Shown here: positions 7,861 through 16,324 of the stretch, piece after piece | Layout of the letters: each line of letters starts with the position of its first letter | Numbering within the stretch: position 1 is the stretch's first letter | Source of the DNA: Actinomadura formosensis NBRC 14204 | GTDB taxonomy: Bacteria; Actinomycetota; Actinomycetes; Streptosporangiales; Streptosporangiaceae | Direction of reading: 5' to 3' | DNA length: 64,000 bases | Assembly: GCF_001552155.1 (NCBI RefSeq) | Contig: NZ_BCQQ01000009.1 | Location: 24,454-88,453, forward strand | The notes under the pieces: generated by a model | Database searches by the model: none | What the model saw: the letters and a program-made list of their open reading frames with translations, nothing else | What the model was told of the DNA's origin: nothing | Translations under genes and position numbers: made by a program

Positions 7861-9090
7861 TCAGGGCAGCCGCAGCCCGGCCAGCGGGTTCTCCTCGCAG
7901 GCGCTCACCGGCGGACGGTCCAGGTCCGCGCGGCGCGTCAGCTTCACCGGCACCGGGCCGCGCCGGGGCGGTGCGGCCCGGCGCGAGTGGTCGGCACGCG
8001 GCCTGGGGAGGCCGGAGCGGTCCGCGGAACGTCCGGCCAGCAGCGCCTCCCCGTGCCCCTGGACGCACTCGGGGTCGGGTCCGTCCAGCGGCAGGCCGGT
8101 GAAGAACTTGGCCGCCATGCAGCCGCCCTTGCACGAGTCGTGGAAACCGCAGGCCGCGCACGCGCCGCCCGTCTGCGGCTCGCGCAGCCCCCGGAACAGC
8201 TCCGACTCCCGCCAGACGCCCGTGAAACCGCCCGGTTCCCGGACGTTCCCGGCGAGGAACTCGTCGTGGATCGCGAAGGGGCAGGCGTACACGTCGCCGA
8301 CCGGGTCGATGAGGCAGACCACCCGCCCGGCACCGCACAGGTTGAGGCCCGGCAGCGCCTCGCCGTAGGCCGACAGGTGGAAGAAGGAGTCGCCGGTCAG
8401 CACCCGGTCGCCGTGGGCCAGCAGCCAGTCGTACAGTTCGCGCTGCTGGCCGGGGGCGGGGTGCAGCTCGTCCCACACGTCGGCGCCGCGGCCGGACGGG
8501 CGCAGCCGCGTCAGCCGCAGTTGCGCGCCGTGCTCGTCGGCGATCGCCTTGAAGGCGTCCAGCTGCGGGATGTTGTGCCGGGTGCACACCACCGACAGCT
8601 TGAAGCCCCGCACACCGGCGTCGGCGAGATGACGCATGGCGCGCGCGGCCGTGTCGTACGAGCCGGGGCCGCGCAGCGCGTCATTGACCTCGGCGGTCGC
8701 GCCGTCCAGGGAGACCTGGACGTCCACGTAGTCGTTGGCGGCCAGCCGCCGGGCGGCCTCCGGGGTGATCCGGACGCCGTTGGTGGAGAACTTGACGCCC
8801 ACGTGGTGGGCGGTCGCGTAGTCGAGCAGCTCCCAGAAGTCGGGGCGGACCGTCGGCTCGCCGCCGCCGATGTTGACGTAGAAGACCTGCATGGCCTCCA
8901 GTTCGTCGATGACGGCCTTGGCCTCCGCCGTGCTCAGCTCGCGGGGGTCGCGCCGCCCCGAGCTGGACAGGCAGTGGTCACAGGACAGGTTGCAGGCGTA
9001 GGTCAGCTCCCACGTCAGGCAGATCGGCGCGTCGAGCCCGTACTCGAACAGGTCGGCCAGCCGGGTCGCCGCCGGGGTTCCCGCGGTCAT
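7861..9090 (-). CDS. mftC: Mycofactocin radical SAM maturase MftC
   Basis: 409 residues, radical SAM/SPASM protein. The [4Fe-4S]-AdoMet motif CNLSCDHC (CX3CX2C) lies near residue 34, followed by the GGGEPTVRPDF region. The C-terminal SPASM region has cysteines in GAGRVVCLIDPVGDVYACPF and CAACGFHDSCKGGC, ligands for two auxiliary clusters. MftC decarboxylates the C-terminal tyrosine of MftA and then forms the Val-Tyr C-C bond. The ATG at 9090 was chosen because the stop of mftB is 2 nt upstream; the longer open frame above it overlaps mftB and mftA. The C-terminal 50 residues are Arg/Pro-rich. Confidence 0.96.
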   Translation of the reverse strand: MTAGTPAATRLADLFEYGLDAPICLTWELTYACNLSCDHCLSSSGRRDPRELSTAEAKAVIDELEAMQVFYVNIGGGEPTVRPDFWELLDYATAHHVGVKFSTNGVRITPEAARRLAANDYVDVQVSLDGATAEVNDALRGPGSYDTAARAMRHLADAGVRGFKLSVVCTRHNIPQLDAFKAIADEHGAQLRLTRLRPSGRGADVWDELHPAPGQQRELYDWLLAHGDRVLTGDSFFHLSAYGEALPGLNLCGAGRVVCLIDPVGDVYACPFAIHDEFLAGNVREPGGFTGVWRESELFRGLREPQTGGACAACGFHDSCKGGCMAAKFFTGLPLDGPDPECVQGHGEALLAGRSADRSGLPRPRADHSRRAAPPRRGPVPVKLTRRADLDRPPVSACEENPLAGLRLP

Positions 9091-9092
9091 GG

Positions 9093-9368
9093 TCAAGGCG
9101 TCCTTTCCACGAGCATCGAGGACCGGGCGAGGGCGCCGAGCGCCGCGCCGTACCGGGGCAGGTCGGACACCGGGACGCCGGCCCGCGCGCAGGCGTCCCG
9201 GGCGGTGGGCGCGTCCCGCAGGTTCCGCACGACGTCCAGCAGCCGGCGGTCCTTGAGGAACGACAGCCTGCGGGTCCCGAAGTGGTAGAGCAGCGCGCCG
9301 AACGGTTCCGGCCGCACCGAGACCCGCGGGTGCAGGTCCCAGGCGCGGTCGATGTCGATTCCGGGCAT
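9093..9368 (-). CDS. mftB: Mycofactocin precursor-recognition protein MftB
   Basis: 91 residues, PqqD-like RiPP recognition element. It begins MPGIDIDRAWDLHPRVSVRPEPFG and includes the family's GALLYHFGTRRLSFLKD segment (residues 24-40). MftB binds the MftA leader and presents it to MftC. It lies 9 nt downstream of mftA and 2 nt upstream of mftC. Confidence 0.94.
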   Translation of the reverse strand: MPGIDIDRAWDLHPRVSVRPEPFGALLYHFGTRRLSFLKDRRLLDVVRNLRDAPTARDACARAGVPVSDLPRYGAALGALARSSMLVERTP

Positions 9369-9377
9369 GGCGGCGGC

Positions 9378-9506
9378 CTAGTAGACGCCGCACATGCCGT
9401 CGATCGAGACCTCCTCGATCAGGGAGTCGGCGGCGTCCTCGGCGATGTCCTCGGCGTGGTCCCTGGTCTGGGCGGTGGCCTGGGTCTCGGATGGGGTGGC
9501 GTCCAT
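9378..9506 (-). CDS. mftA: Mycofactocin precursor peptide MftA
   Basis: A 42-codon gene. The peptide starts MDATPSETQ, has an acidic helical leader (residues 17-34) and ends in IDGMCGVY, the invariant MftA C-terminus. MftC acts on the terminal Val-Tyr pair and MftE releases it. The ribosome binding site GCAGGAGGACGGC immediately precedes the ATG at 9506. It is first in mftABCDEF and divergent from mftG across 117 nt of promoter DNA. Confidence 0.96.
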   Translation of the reverse strand: MDATPSETQATAQTRDHAEDIAEDAADSLIEEVSIDGMCGVY

Positions 9507-9623
9507 GCCGTCCTCCTGCGTTCGCGTATTCGGCCGCGCCCCGCCCGCGGGGAGGGTGTTGCGGCCGTGCGGCCTGCCCGGATACTAAATGCATCGAGTG
9601 CCAAAAAGGAAGGGGGCACCGCC
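9507..9623. promoter_or_regulatory. Divergent mftA/mftG promoter region
   Basis: 117 nt between the divergent starts of mftA (9506) and mftG (9624). The right part (9584-9615) is the least GC-rich and contains the imperfect palindrome ACTAAATGCATCGAGT at 9585-9600, a candidate MftR operator. No DosR-like box is present. Confidence 0.4.
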
Positions 9624-11165
9624 GTGGCCAAGCCCGGTGCGCGGCGTCCCGATGTCCTGGTGGTCGGTGCGGGCGCCGCGGGCGCCGCCCTGGCGGCCCG
9701 GCTCAGCGAGGACCCCGGCTGCGAAGTCCTCCTGGTGGAGGCGGGGTCCGTGCCGGGGAACGCCGCGGGCTTCCCCGCCGACCTGCTCGACGCGCGCCTC
9801 GTCCCCGGCGCGCAGCCGGGGCACCCCGCCGCCTGGACGTACCCGGTGCGGCTCATGCCGGGCGTGCCGTACCGGGCGGCGCGGGGCCGCTTCCTCGGCG
9901 GCTCGACCACGATCAACGGCGGCTACTTCGTCCGGGCGCGGCGCGCGGACTTCGCCCGCTGGTCGGCCGCCGCCGGCGACCCCGGCTGGTCGTACGAGCG
10001 GGTGCTGCCGTTCCTGCGCCGGCTGGAGACCGACCTCGACCATGGGGCCGGGCCGCTGCACGGCGGCGACGGCCCGGTTCCCGTCCGCCGCACCGGCCTC
10101 GGGCATCCCGCCGCCGCCGCGTTCCAGGCCGCCGCCCGGGAACTCGGGTATCCGGAGGACCCCGACAAGAACGCCCAGGACCCGCCCGGATTCGGCCCCG
10201 TTCCGTCCAACACGGTCGGCGGCCGGCGGATCAACACCGGGATCGCCTACCTGCTGGGTGCCGCCGCCGGCCGCCCCAACCTCACCGTGCTGGGGAACCG
10301 CCCGGCGCGGTCGGTGCTCGTCCGCCGGGGACGGGCGACCGGGGTCGTCGCCGGCCACGGCGGCCGGTGGACGGTCCTGGAAGCGGGAGAGGTCGTCCTG
10401 TCGGCCGGCTCCCTCGCCACACCGCACCTGCTGCACGTGTCCGGGATCGGGCCCGCGGCGGATCTCGAACGCGCCGGTATCCGCGCCGTCCACGACCTTC
10501 CGGCCGTCGGGGCCAGGCTCAGCGACCACCCGAGCGTCGCCGTCGAATGGGCGCCCGTCCGGCCGCTGGACGAGCCGTCCGGGTCCTGGCTCGGCGGAGT
10601 CCTGCATCTGGCCTCGCAGGGCGGTGACGAGGCGGGCGACCTGGAGATCCTGCAGTCCCTCGTGCCGCTCGCGGGCCTGCGGGACGCGAGGACCTCCGTG
10701 CCCGGTGCGCCCCTGGCCTTCCTCGTGTCCGTCCAGACGCCCGCGGCGGGCGGAGCACTGCGCACGATCTCACCCGACCCGGAGGTCCCGCCCGAGATCG
10801 ACTACGGCTATCTGCGGACCGGGGACGACCGGCGCCGGATGCGCGAAGCGGTCCGGGCGACGGCGGCCGTGGCGTCCACCCAAGCCTTCGCCGAGGTGAG
10901 CGGCGGCCTGGTGGACAGGCCGCCGCTGGACGACGACCGCCTCCTCGACCGGTGGATACGCGCCCGCATCGGGACCTCCCAGCACACCTGCGGCACCGTG
11001 CCGATGGGGCCGGACGCCGCGGTCGACGCGAGCGGAAGGGTGCACGGCCTGACCGGCCTGCGCGTCGCCGACACCTCGATCCTGCCGGCCGCGCCGCTGC
11101 GCGGCCCGGCCGCCGCGGCCGTCCTCGTCGGCGAACTCATCGCCGACGCCTGCCGCCGCGGCTAG
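9624..11165 (+). CDS. mftG: Mycofactocin-associated GMC oxidoreductase MftG
   Basis: 513 residues, glucose-methanol-choline oxidoreductase family. The FAD dinucleotide motif VLVVGAGAAGAALAARLSED lies at residues 10-29, the GMC signature GRFLGGSTTINGGYF near residue 93, and the C-terminal catalytic region SQHTCGTVPMG near residue 453 supplies the active-site His. In mycobacteria MftG is needed for mycofactocinol reoxidation, passing electrons to the respiratory chain during alcohol oxidation. The GTG start at 9624 follows AAGGAAGGGGG; the long upstream open frame overlaps mftA/mftB and is not coding. Its stop overlaps the convergent hemerythrin stop by 4 nt. Confidence 0.94.
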   Translation: MAKPGARRPDVLVVGAGAAGAALAARLSEDPGCEVLLVEAGSVPGNAAGFPADLLDARLVPGAQPGHPAAWTYPVRLMPGVPYRAARGRFLGGSTTINGGYFVRARRADFARWSAAAGDPGWSYERVLPFLRRLETDLDHGAGPLHGGDGPVPVRRTGLGHPAAAAFQAAARELGYPEDPDKNAQDPPGFGPVPSNTVGGRRINTGIAYLLGAAAGRPNLTVLGNRPARSVLVRRGRATGVVAGHGGRWTVLEAGEVVLSAGSLATPHLLHVSGIGPAADLERAGIRAVHDLPAVGARLSDHPSVAVEWAPVRPLDEPSGSWLGGVLHLASQGGDEAGDLEILQSLVPLAGLRDARTSVPGAPLAFLVSVQTPAAGGALRTISPDPEVPPEIDYGYLRTGDDRRRMREAVRATAAVASTQAFAEVSGGLVDRPPLDDDRLLDRWIRARIGTSQHTCGTVPMGPDAAVDASGRVHGLTGLRVADTSILPAAPLRGPAAAAVLVGELIADACRRG

Positions 11166-11866
11166 CGGGTCCAGGCGGCGGAGCCGGCCTGCGCGGCGGC
11201 ACCGGCGGCCCGGCGCAGCGAGTTCGCCGCCGCGGCGGGCAGCACCCGGTCACCGATGGCCAGTACCCCCGCCACGACCTGGGGCGGAGCCGTCCGCGCC
11301 ATCCCGGCGACCAGCCCTTCCCGGGTGGGCCGGTCCAGCGCCGGCAGCATCAGCTCCAGGGTGGTGGCGGTGATCTCCGGCGGGGTGGCGGCCATGAACG
11401 CCGCCCGGGCGGCGCCGATCTCGGCGTCGTCGCAGTGCGCCCAGATCCGCGGCATGATCATCGTCTCCTCCTCGTGCAGGTGCGGGAGGTAGGCGGTGGT
11501 GAAGCGGGCCAGATCCCGGTAGATGCCGAGGCCGGTGACCGCGTCGGGGGCCGCCAGCGCGGCCTCGAACCGCCCGGCGAGGTCGTCGAGCAGGTCGTCG
11601 AGGTCCCGGTGCTGCTCCTCGGTCGGCTCGGCGGAGCCGGGCTCGTACGGGTCCAGCAGCCGCAGGATGTGTCGGTCCTCGTGCTCGGTGTGGCTGCGCA
11701 GCAGCGCCAGCAGCCGCCGCCACCGCTCCCCGAGCCCGGCGACCTCGGCGGCGTCGTTCCAGTCGGTGGCGCCGGCCTGGACGGTGACCGCGAACAGCCC
11801 GCTGCGGAGCGCCTTGTGGATGTGGGTGAACAGGTCGTCGCGGCCCTCGGGGCGCTCGTCGTCCAT
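11162..11866 (-). CDS. Hemerythrin-like HHE-domain protein
   Basis: 234 residues. The first 160 form a four-helix HHE domain with ligand motifs HIHKAL (residue 14 on), HTEHEDRH (residue 59 on) and HLHEEE (residue 132 on), suited to a di-iron site that senses or binds O2 or NO. A C-terminal helical extension of about 75 residues is typical of the longer actinobacterial subgroup. It lies between mftG and the LuxR gene, and is divergent from the latter across 139 nt. A link to mycofactocin metabolism is only positional. Confidence 0.85.
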   Translation of the reverse strand: MDDERPEGRDDLFTHIHKALRSGLFAVTVQAGATDWNDAAEVAGLGERWRRLLALLRSHTEHEDRHILRLLDPYEPGSAEPTEEQHRDLDDLLDDLAGRFEAALAAPDAVTGLGIYRDLARFTTAYLPHLHEEETMIMPRIWAHCDDAEIGAARAAFMAATPPEITATTLELMLPALDRPTREGLVAGMARTAPPQVVAGVLAIGDRVLPAAAANSLRRAAGAAAQAGSAAWTR

Positions 11867-12005
11867 AACGGTTCGTCTTCTCCTGTCGTGTCCTGCCGTG
11901 CGCCGGGCCCCGGGCGGGCTCGGCGGCCGTCACGAACGTAGGGCCGAGGGCGCTGACCTGCGTATCCCAAGATTCTGGGGGTGGCGGCCCGGGGCGCCGG
12001 CCGCG

Positions 12006-13124
12006 ATGCTGGAGGGCATGGAGCTCCTCGACCGGATCCACCGGCTGGCCGCGCGCGGTGACGATCTGACCCGGGTGCGCGCCGAGGTCGACCGCCTGCT
12101 GCGGCACGCGGTCGGATACGACATCGCGGCCGTCTCCACGGTCGACCCGGCGACGCTGCTGTGGACCAGCTGCTTCGTCAGCGGGCTGGACCCGGAGGGA
12201 GCGGCCGAGCGCGAGCGGGTCCTGTTCGGCCTGGAGTTCCAGGGCGGAGATCTCAACGGCTACGCCGAGCTGGCGGCGGCCGACGTGCCCGTCGCGAGCC
12301 TGCACCGCACCACCGGCGGTGACCTGTCCCGCGCCCGGCGCTACCGGCTCCTGCTGCGCGGGCTGGACATCATCGACGAGGCGCGGGTGATCCTGCGTTC
12401 GCGGGAGGGCTGCTGGGGCTCGCTCACCCTCTACCGGCGCGCGCCCGCGCCGCCGTTCACCGAGGACGAGCTGGCGCTGCTGGCGGGGGTCTCCACGCCG
12501 ATCGCCGACCTGTTCCGGCTCACGCTGCTGCGCGCCGCGCTGGCCGTCCCCGACGCGCTCGACCACCCGCCGGGCATGCTGCTGGTGACCGGATCGGGCG
12601 AGGTCGAGGTCAGCAGTGCCGACGCGCGGGCCTGGCTGGAGGCCATCGACGACCGGGGGCGGCTGCCGAGCGTGCTGCGGGCCGTGGCGGCCGCCGCCGC
12701 CTCCGGCGACGGCCTGGCCCGGGCGGCGCTGCCGGCCCGGGACGGGCGCTGGGTGGTGCTGCACGGCTCACCGGCGTCCGGCGGACCGGGACCCGGGGAC
12801 CGCGTCGCGGTCATCATCGAGGGGGCCAGGCCCGCGGTGCTCAGCGAGGTGATCGCGGGCGCGTACGGGCTGACGCCCCGGGAACGGCAGATCACCGGGC
12901 TCGCCGCCCAGGGGCACAGCACCAGGCAGATGGCCACCGCCCTCGGCATCTCCCCGTTCACGGTGCAGGACCACCTCAAGGCGGTGTTCGCCAAGACCGG
13001 GGTGCGCAGCCGCGGCGAACTCGTCGCGGCGATCTATGCCCGGCACTACGCCCCCCGCTCGGCGGCGGGCACGGCACCGGGACCCTACGGCTGGTACCTC
13101 GACGACCACCTGACGGCCTCGTAG
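12006..13124 (+). CDS. LuxR-family regulator with GAF-like sensor domain
   Basis: 372 residues. Residues 10-180 form a GAF-like domain; the C-terminal helix-turn-helix begins at LTPRERQITGLAAQGHSTRQ (residue 289 on) and continues TALGISPFTVQDHLKAVFAK, a full GerE/LuxR domain. No receiver domain is present, so it is not a classical DosR. A ligand-binding one-component activator is most likely. Starts at 12006 or 12018 are both possible; the second has GGAGG only 2 nt upstream, so I prefer the first. It is convergent with mftR, 25 nt apart. Confidence 0.88.
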   Translation: MLEGMELLDRIHRLAARGDDLTRVRAEVDRLLRHAVGYDIAAVSTVDPATLLWTSCFVSGLDPEGAAERERVLFGLEFQGGDLNGYAELAAADVPVASLHRTTGGDLSRARRYRLLLRGLDIIDEARVILRSREGCWGSLTLYRRAPAPPFTEDELALLAGVSTPIADLFRLTLLRAALAVPDALDHPPGMLLVTGSGEVEVSSADARAWLEAIDDRGRLPSVLRAVAAAAASGDGLARAALPARDGRWVVLHGSPASGGPGPGDRVAVIIEGARPAVLSEVIAGAYGLTPRERQITGLAAQGHSTRQMATALGISPFTVQDHLKAVFAKTGVRSRGELVAAIYARHYAPRSAAGTAPGPYGWYLDDHLTAS

Positions 13125-13149
13125 GGCCGTCCGGGCGGGACCCGGCCGT

Positions 13150-13776
13150 CTAGGACGCGTTCTCCAGCGTCTCCGCCAGCCCGGCCCCCACCTGCCGGAT
13201 CGTCTCGTTCAGCAGGTCGGGCAGCGCCACGTCCGGGCTGGACAGCCACTGCTCGTAGGCGGTGACCGCCGCGGACAGCAGGACGTTGCCGGCCAGCCGG
13301 ACCGGCGTCGCCGTCGCCGGCAGCCCGGTGCGCCGGGCCACGAACTCCTCGATGATGTCGCGCCAGGCCGTGTAGCGCAGCGTCGAGTCGGCCTGCAGGG
13401 TCGGCACGGTCAGGATGAGCTCCATCCGCTGCCGGTGCCAGGGGACCTCTTCCGGGTCGAACCGGTTGAACTCCACCACGGCCGCGCGCACCGCCTCCAG
13501 GATCGGCGTGCGCGGATCGGCCCCGGCCAGCAGGGTGCGCAGCTTCCGCAACTGCCGGTCGAAGTCCCCCCACACCAGGTCGTTCTTGGACGCGAAGTAG
13601 CGGAACAGCGTCCGCCGCCCGATGCCCGCCGCCGCCGCGATGTCGTCCACCGTGGTCTTGTCGAACCCCTGCCGGGCGAACAACTCGAAGGCCAGCCGCT
13701 CCAAGGCGTCCCGCGAGGTCACGCGGGGCCGGCCCATGACCTGCCGCGCACCGGGCTCCGCACTGGACGACGTCAC
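13150..13776 (-). CDS. mftR: Mycofactocin-system TetR regulator MftR
   Basis: 208 residues from the GTG at 13776 (GGGAG 10 nt upstream); a shorter 195-residue form could start at the ATG 13737. The N-terminal TetR helix-turn-helix reads FARQGFDKTTVDDIAAAAGI followed by GRRTLFRYFASKNDLVWGDF, wording specific to the MftR subfamily. MftR represses mft genes and responds to long-chain acyl-CoA in mycobacteria. It lies 4.3 kb from mftA, separated by mftG, the hemerythrin and the LuxR gene, an uncommon distance. Confidence 0.9.
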   Translation of the reverse strand: MTSSSAEPGARQVMGRPRVTSRDALERLAFELFARQGFDKTTVDDIAAAAGIGRRTLFRYFASKNDLVWGDFDRQLRKLRTLLAGADPRTPILEAVRAAVVEFNRFDPEEVPWHRQRMELILTVPTLQADSTLRYTAWRDIIEEFVARRTGLPATATPVRLAGNVLLSAAVTAYEQWLSSPDVALPDLLNETIRQVGAGLAETLENAS

Positions 13777-13898
13777 GGGCACAAGGCTCCCACGCGCGCG
13801 GCCCCGCCCAGGGATCTTGACGGTCGTACGGCGTCTCCGCAACGGCCGAAGGAGCGCATGCGGGTGTTCCGCCGTCCCTGCCGGGAAGCCTGGACGAT

Positions 13899-14423
13899 GT
13901 GGAGCCGCTGCTGACGTTCGGGCACGGCACCGCGGGGCGCGAGGAGCTGACCCGTCTCCTGCGCGACGCGGGGGTGTGCTCCGTGGTGGACGTGCGCACC
14001 GCGCCCGGCAGCCGCCGCAACCCGGACGTGCATCGCACCGCCCTGCGGGAATGGCTGCCCGCCGCGGGGATCGGCTACCGGTGGGAGAAGCGCCTCGGCG
14101 GGTTCCGGCGGCCCGCGCCGGACGCACCCGACACCTTCTGGCGCAACGATTCCTTCCGCGGATACGCCGAATACACGCGCGACCCCGGTTTCCTGGCCGC
14201 CATGGACGACCTGCTCCGCGACGCCGCCGGCACCCGCACGGCCGTGATGTGCGGCGAGTCGCTCTGGTGGCGCTGCCACCGCCGCATCATCGCCGACTAC
14301 GCGGTCCTGGCCCGCGGCAGACCCGTCCTGCACCTGGCCCACGACGGCCGCCTGACCGGCCACACCCCGACCTCCGGCGCCCGCCTCCGCGACGACGGCC
14401 TCCTCGTCTACGACGGCGGCTGA
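13899..14423 (+). CDS. DUF488 family protein
   Basis: 174 residues, complete DUF488 fold. Family hallmarks are LTFGHGTAGREEL at the N-terminus, VVDVRTAPGSRRNP near residue 28, LGGFRR near residue 66 and the Cys-containing MCGESLWWRCHRRIIADYAV near residue 115. The function is not established; the conserved Cys/Arg pattern hints at nucleic-acid or small-molecule chemistry. Start GTG at 13899, because the overlapping ATG (13897) reaches a stop after a few codons. It is divergent from mftR. Confidence 0.85.
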   Translation: MEPLLTFGHGTAGREELTRLLRDAGVCSVVDVRTAPGSRRNPDVHRTALREWLPAAGIGYRWEKRLGGFRRPAPDAPDTFWRNDSFRGYAEYTRDPGFLAAMDDLLRDAAGTRTAVMCGESLWWRCHRRIIADYAVLARGRPVLHLAHDGRLTGHTPTSGARLRDDGLLVYDGG

Positions 14424-14502
14424 CGCGATTCCGATTCACGGGCCGGTCAGTTCGGGATCTGCACGCCCTGCCCAATGGCACAGGGAGAAAAGGGCGGGGA
14501 GA

Positions 14503-14931
14503 TCAGTCCTCGCTCCAGCCGTGCTTGCGGGCGAAGGTGAGCAGACCTTCGCGCAGTTTGATCAGGTGGGCTCCGGTCAGTTCCGGCACGGTTTCGAGGA
14601 TCAGCTCGGTGAGTTCGATGCGCAGTTCCGTCTCGGTGAGGACGTCGCACAGGCCCTCGTCGTCCGCCGTGGAGGCCCGCCCGGGACCGGCGACGGAGGG
14701 GACGGAGCGGTCGCCGATGACGCTGACGTCGAACGCCTTCAGACCGCGCTCGCCGTCGATGAGCTCGTATTCGACGGACGTCCCCGTGGTGATCAGACTC
14801 TTGTCGTCGTTCAGGTCGTTCACATGAACGAAGACGTCGGGACCACCCTCGTCGGGCGTGATGAATCCATAACCGCGAACTTCGTCGAACCGCGCGATCC
14901 TGCCCACATGCACCACAACAACATCCTTCAC
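14503..14931 (-). CDS. Cold-shock-domain protein with C-terminal extension
   Basis: 142 residues. Residues 8-70 are a cold-shock domain with RNP1-like GYGFI and RNP2-like VFVHV motifs for single-stranded RNA/DNA binding. The remaining 70 residues form a helical tail (ELTELILETVPELTGAHLIK), seen in the longer actinobacterial CspA-like proteins and absent from the 67-residue type. A long leader (14932 to about 15010) may fold as in other cold-shock mRNAs, but I see no specific thermosensor. Confidence 0.88.
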   Translation of the reverse strand: MKDVVVVHVGRIARFDEVRGYGFITPDEGGPDVFVHVNDLNDDKSLITTGTSVEYELIDGERGLKAFDVSVIGDRSVPSVAGPGRASTADDEGLCDVLTETELRIELTELILETVPELTGAHLIKLREGLLTFARKHGWSED

Positions 14932-15140
14932 CGAAAACGCCTCTGCACCATCGTCCGCCGAAATGCGCGGAAGTACCTCGACCGCGCCGTATCATCCCCG
15001 GCGGTCCGCTCCCAGGGTATCCAAGGAGCTCAGTGTTGTCGCGCGAACCGTGGGTCTGCTGAACCCCCCCAAAACCCAACGAATGGCGGTCAACGGCGGT
15101 CGGATCGGTAGGGGGTCAGGGCCGGTTCGCCGCGGAGCGG

Positions 15141-15515
15141 TCACCCGCGCCAGCCGAGGGCCTCCTTGGCGGCGTCGCTCATCATGTCCGGTTCCCAGAC
15201 CGGCTCCCACACGATCTCGGTCTCGACGTCGTCGACGCCGGGCGCGCCCCACAGCGCGGCGCGGATCGTGTCCTCGAAATAGCCGCTGAGCGGGCACGCC
15301 GGGGTGGTCATGGTCATCCGGACCCGCGCCACCCCGTCGGTCACGCCGACGTCGTAGACGAGGCCGAGGTCGATGATGTTGACGCCGAGTTCCGGGTCCA
15401 GGACCTCGCGCAGCATCTCGCGGAGCAGGCTCGTGTCGGGGGCGTCCGCGAGCCATGCCGTCACCGGCAGGCCGGCCCGGTCGCCGGCGGGGTCTACGGT
15501 GCCGCGCTCGCTCAC
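15141..15515 (-). CDS. DUF59 / MIP18-type iron-sulfur assembly protein
   Basis: 124 residues. The DUF59 core reads LREVLDPELGVNIIDLGLVY (residues 36-55), with the conserved TTPACPLSGYFEDTI (residue 70 on) carrying the cysteine used for Fe-S transfer. The C-terminal EPVWEPDMMSDAAKEALGW is the usual tail. It acts in Fe-S cluster delivery or repair. Its start overlaps the stop of the SufR-like regulator by 4 nt, so the two form one operon. Confidence 0.9.
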   Translation of the reverse strand: MSERGTVDPAGDRAGLPVTAWLADAPDTSLLREMLREVLDPELGVNIIDLGLVYDVGVTDGVARVRMTMTTPACPLSGYFEDTIRAALWGAPGVDDVETEIVWEPVWEPDMMSDAAKEALGWRG

Positions 15516-16258
15516 TGGTGTGCGTCCTTTCCGTCGGGGGGTGCGCCGGGGTCCGTCTCGATGCGGGCCCGGCAGGTGCGGGGCGCGGCGAACGGCTCCA
15601 GCCGGACGCTGCTCGCGGGCGTCCCGAGTTCCGCGAGAGCGCCCTGCATGAGCCCGAGGTGGACTCCGCAGGCCACGTCCGGGTGGTGCTCGGCGACCTC
15701 GCGGAACGGGCAGGCGTGCAGCGTGATGCCGCCGCCCGCGGGGTCCGGGGCGGGGGCGAAGCCGAGTTCGCCGAGCAGCTCGGTGAGCAGTTCGGCCGCC
15801 TGCTCCGGGCTGATCCGGGTGAAGGGCGGCGGCTTGCCGATCAGGTAGCCGCCCCAGACGCGGCCCGCCCGTCCGGCCGCGGCCGCCGGGTCGGGGCTGA
15901 TGCCGGTGAGATGCCCGGCGAGGATGTCGGCGAGCAGCCGGTACCCCGACTCCGCCGCCTCGTCGGACGCGGGGTCGCCCGCCCCCGCCCGCGCCGTGTA
16001 GAGCTGCCGGGGCCGGCCGGGACGGTTCCGGCTCTCCGTGGTGCGGTCCGCCTGGCCGTCCGCGGTCAGCCGGTCGAGATGCCGCCGGACGGTGTTGGGG
16101 TGCAGGCCGACCCGGGCGGCCACCTCGGCCACCGAGAGCGGGGACTGCGCGGCCCGCAGGGTCTCCAGCACCGCGCTGCGGCTCACCCCGGACAGCATCG
16201 CGCGCCGGCGCCCGTCCGCACCGGCGCCGGCCGTCCGACGCGCCGGCTGGTTCCCCAT
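15512..16258 (-). CDS. SufR-like (COG2345) helix-turn-helix regulator with cysteine cluster
   Basis: 248 residues. The winged helix-turn-helix is at residues 25-85 (VAEVAARVGLHPNTVRRHLD). The C-terminal domain has cysteines in TLHACPFREVAEHHPDVACG (CX13C) and a later CRARI, a layout like SufR-type Fe-S sensors. It is likely a redox- or NO-sensitive repressor of its own operon and of the divergent hemerythrin. The start ATG at 16258 borders an AT-rich operator candidate at 16266-16293. The family does not reveal the exact ligand. Confidence 0.83.
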   Translation of the reverse strand: MGNQPARRTAGAGADGRRRAMLSGVSRSAVLETLRAAQSPLSVAEVAARVGLHPNTVRRHLDRLTADGQADRTTESRNRPGRPRQLYTARAGAGDPASDEAAESGYRLLADILAGHLTGISPDPAAAAGRAGRVWGGYLIGKPPPFTRISPEQAAELLTELLGELGFAPAPDPAGGGITLHACPFREVAEHHPDVACGVHLGLMQGALAELGTPASSVRLEPFAAPRTCRARIETDPGAPPDGKDAHQ

Positions 16259-16265
16259 ATCATTA

Positions 16266-16293
16266 GTTTTTACAGGCGGTGTCATATAAAAAC
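16266..16293. promoter_or_regulatory. Operator candidate between SufR-like gene and hemerythrin
   Basis: GTTTTTACAGG-N11-AAAAAC in the 66-nt divergent region. It has outer arms GTTTTTA/TAAAAAC and an inner ACA-N5-TGT. The same GTTTWTACAGG-N11-AAAA pattern recurs at 17371-17396, before the ferredoxin and DUF2249 genes. Confidence 0.6.
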
Positions 16294-16324
16294 AAGGGAT
16301 ATCCGAATGAACAGGGGAGAGCGC

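Noticed and set aside
7861..9594. A 577-codon version of MftC extending through mftB and mftA
   Set aside because: mftA and mftB are clearly encoded in other frames there and MftC has the normal start at 9090.
12006..13124. The LuxR-family protein as the missing DosR
   Set aside because: It has a GAF-like domain and no receiver domain or adjacent heme kinase, so it is not a DosR-type response regulator.
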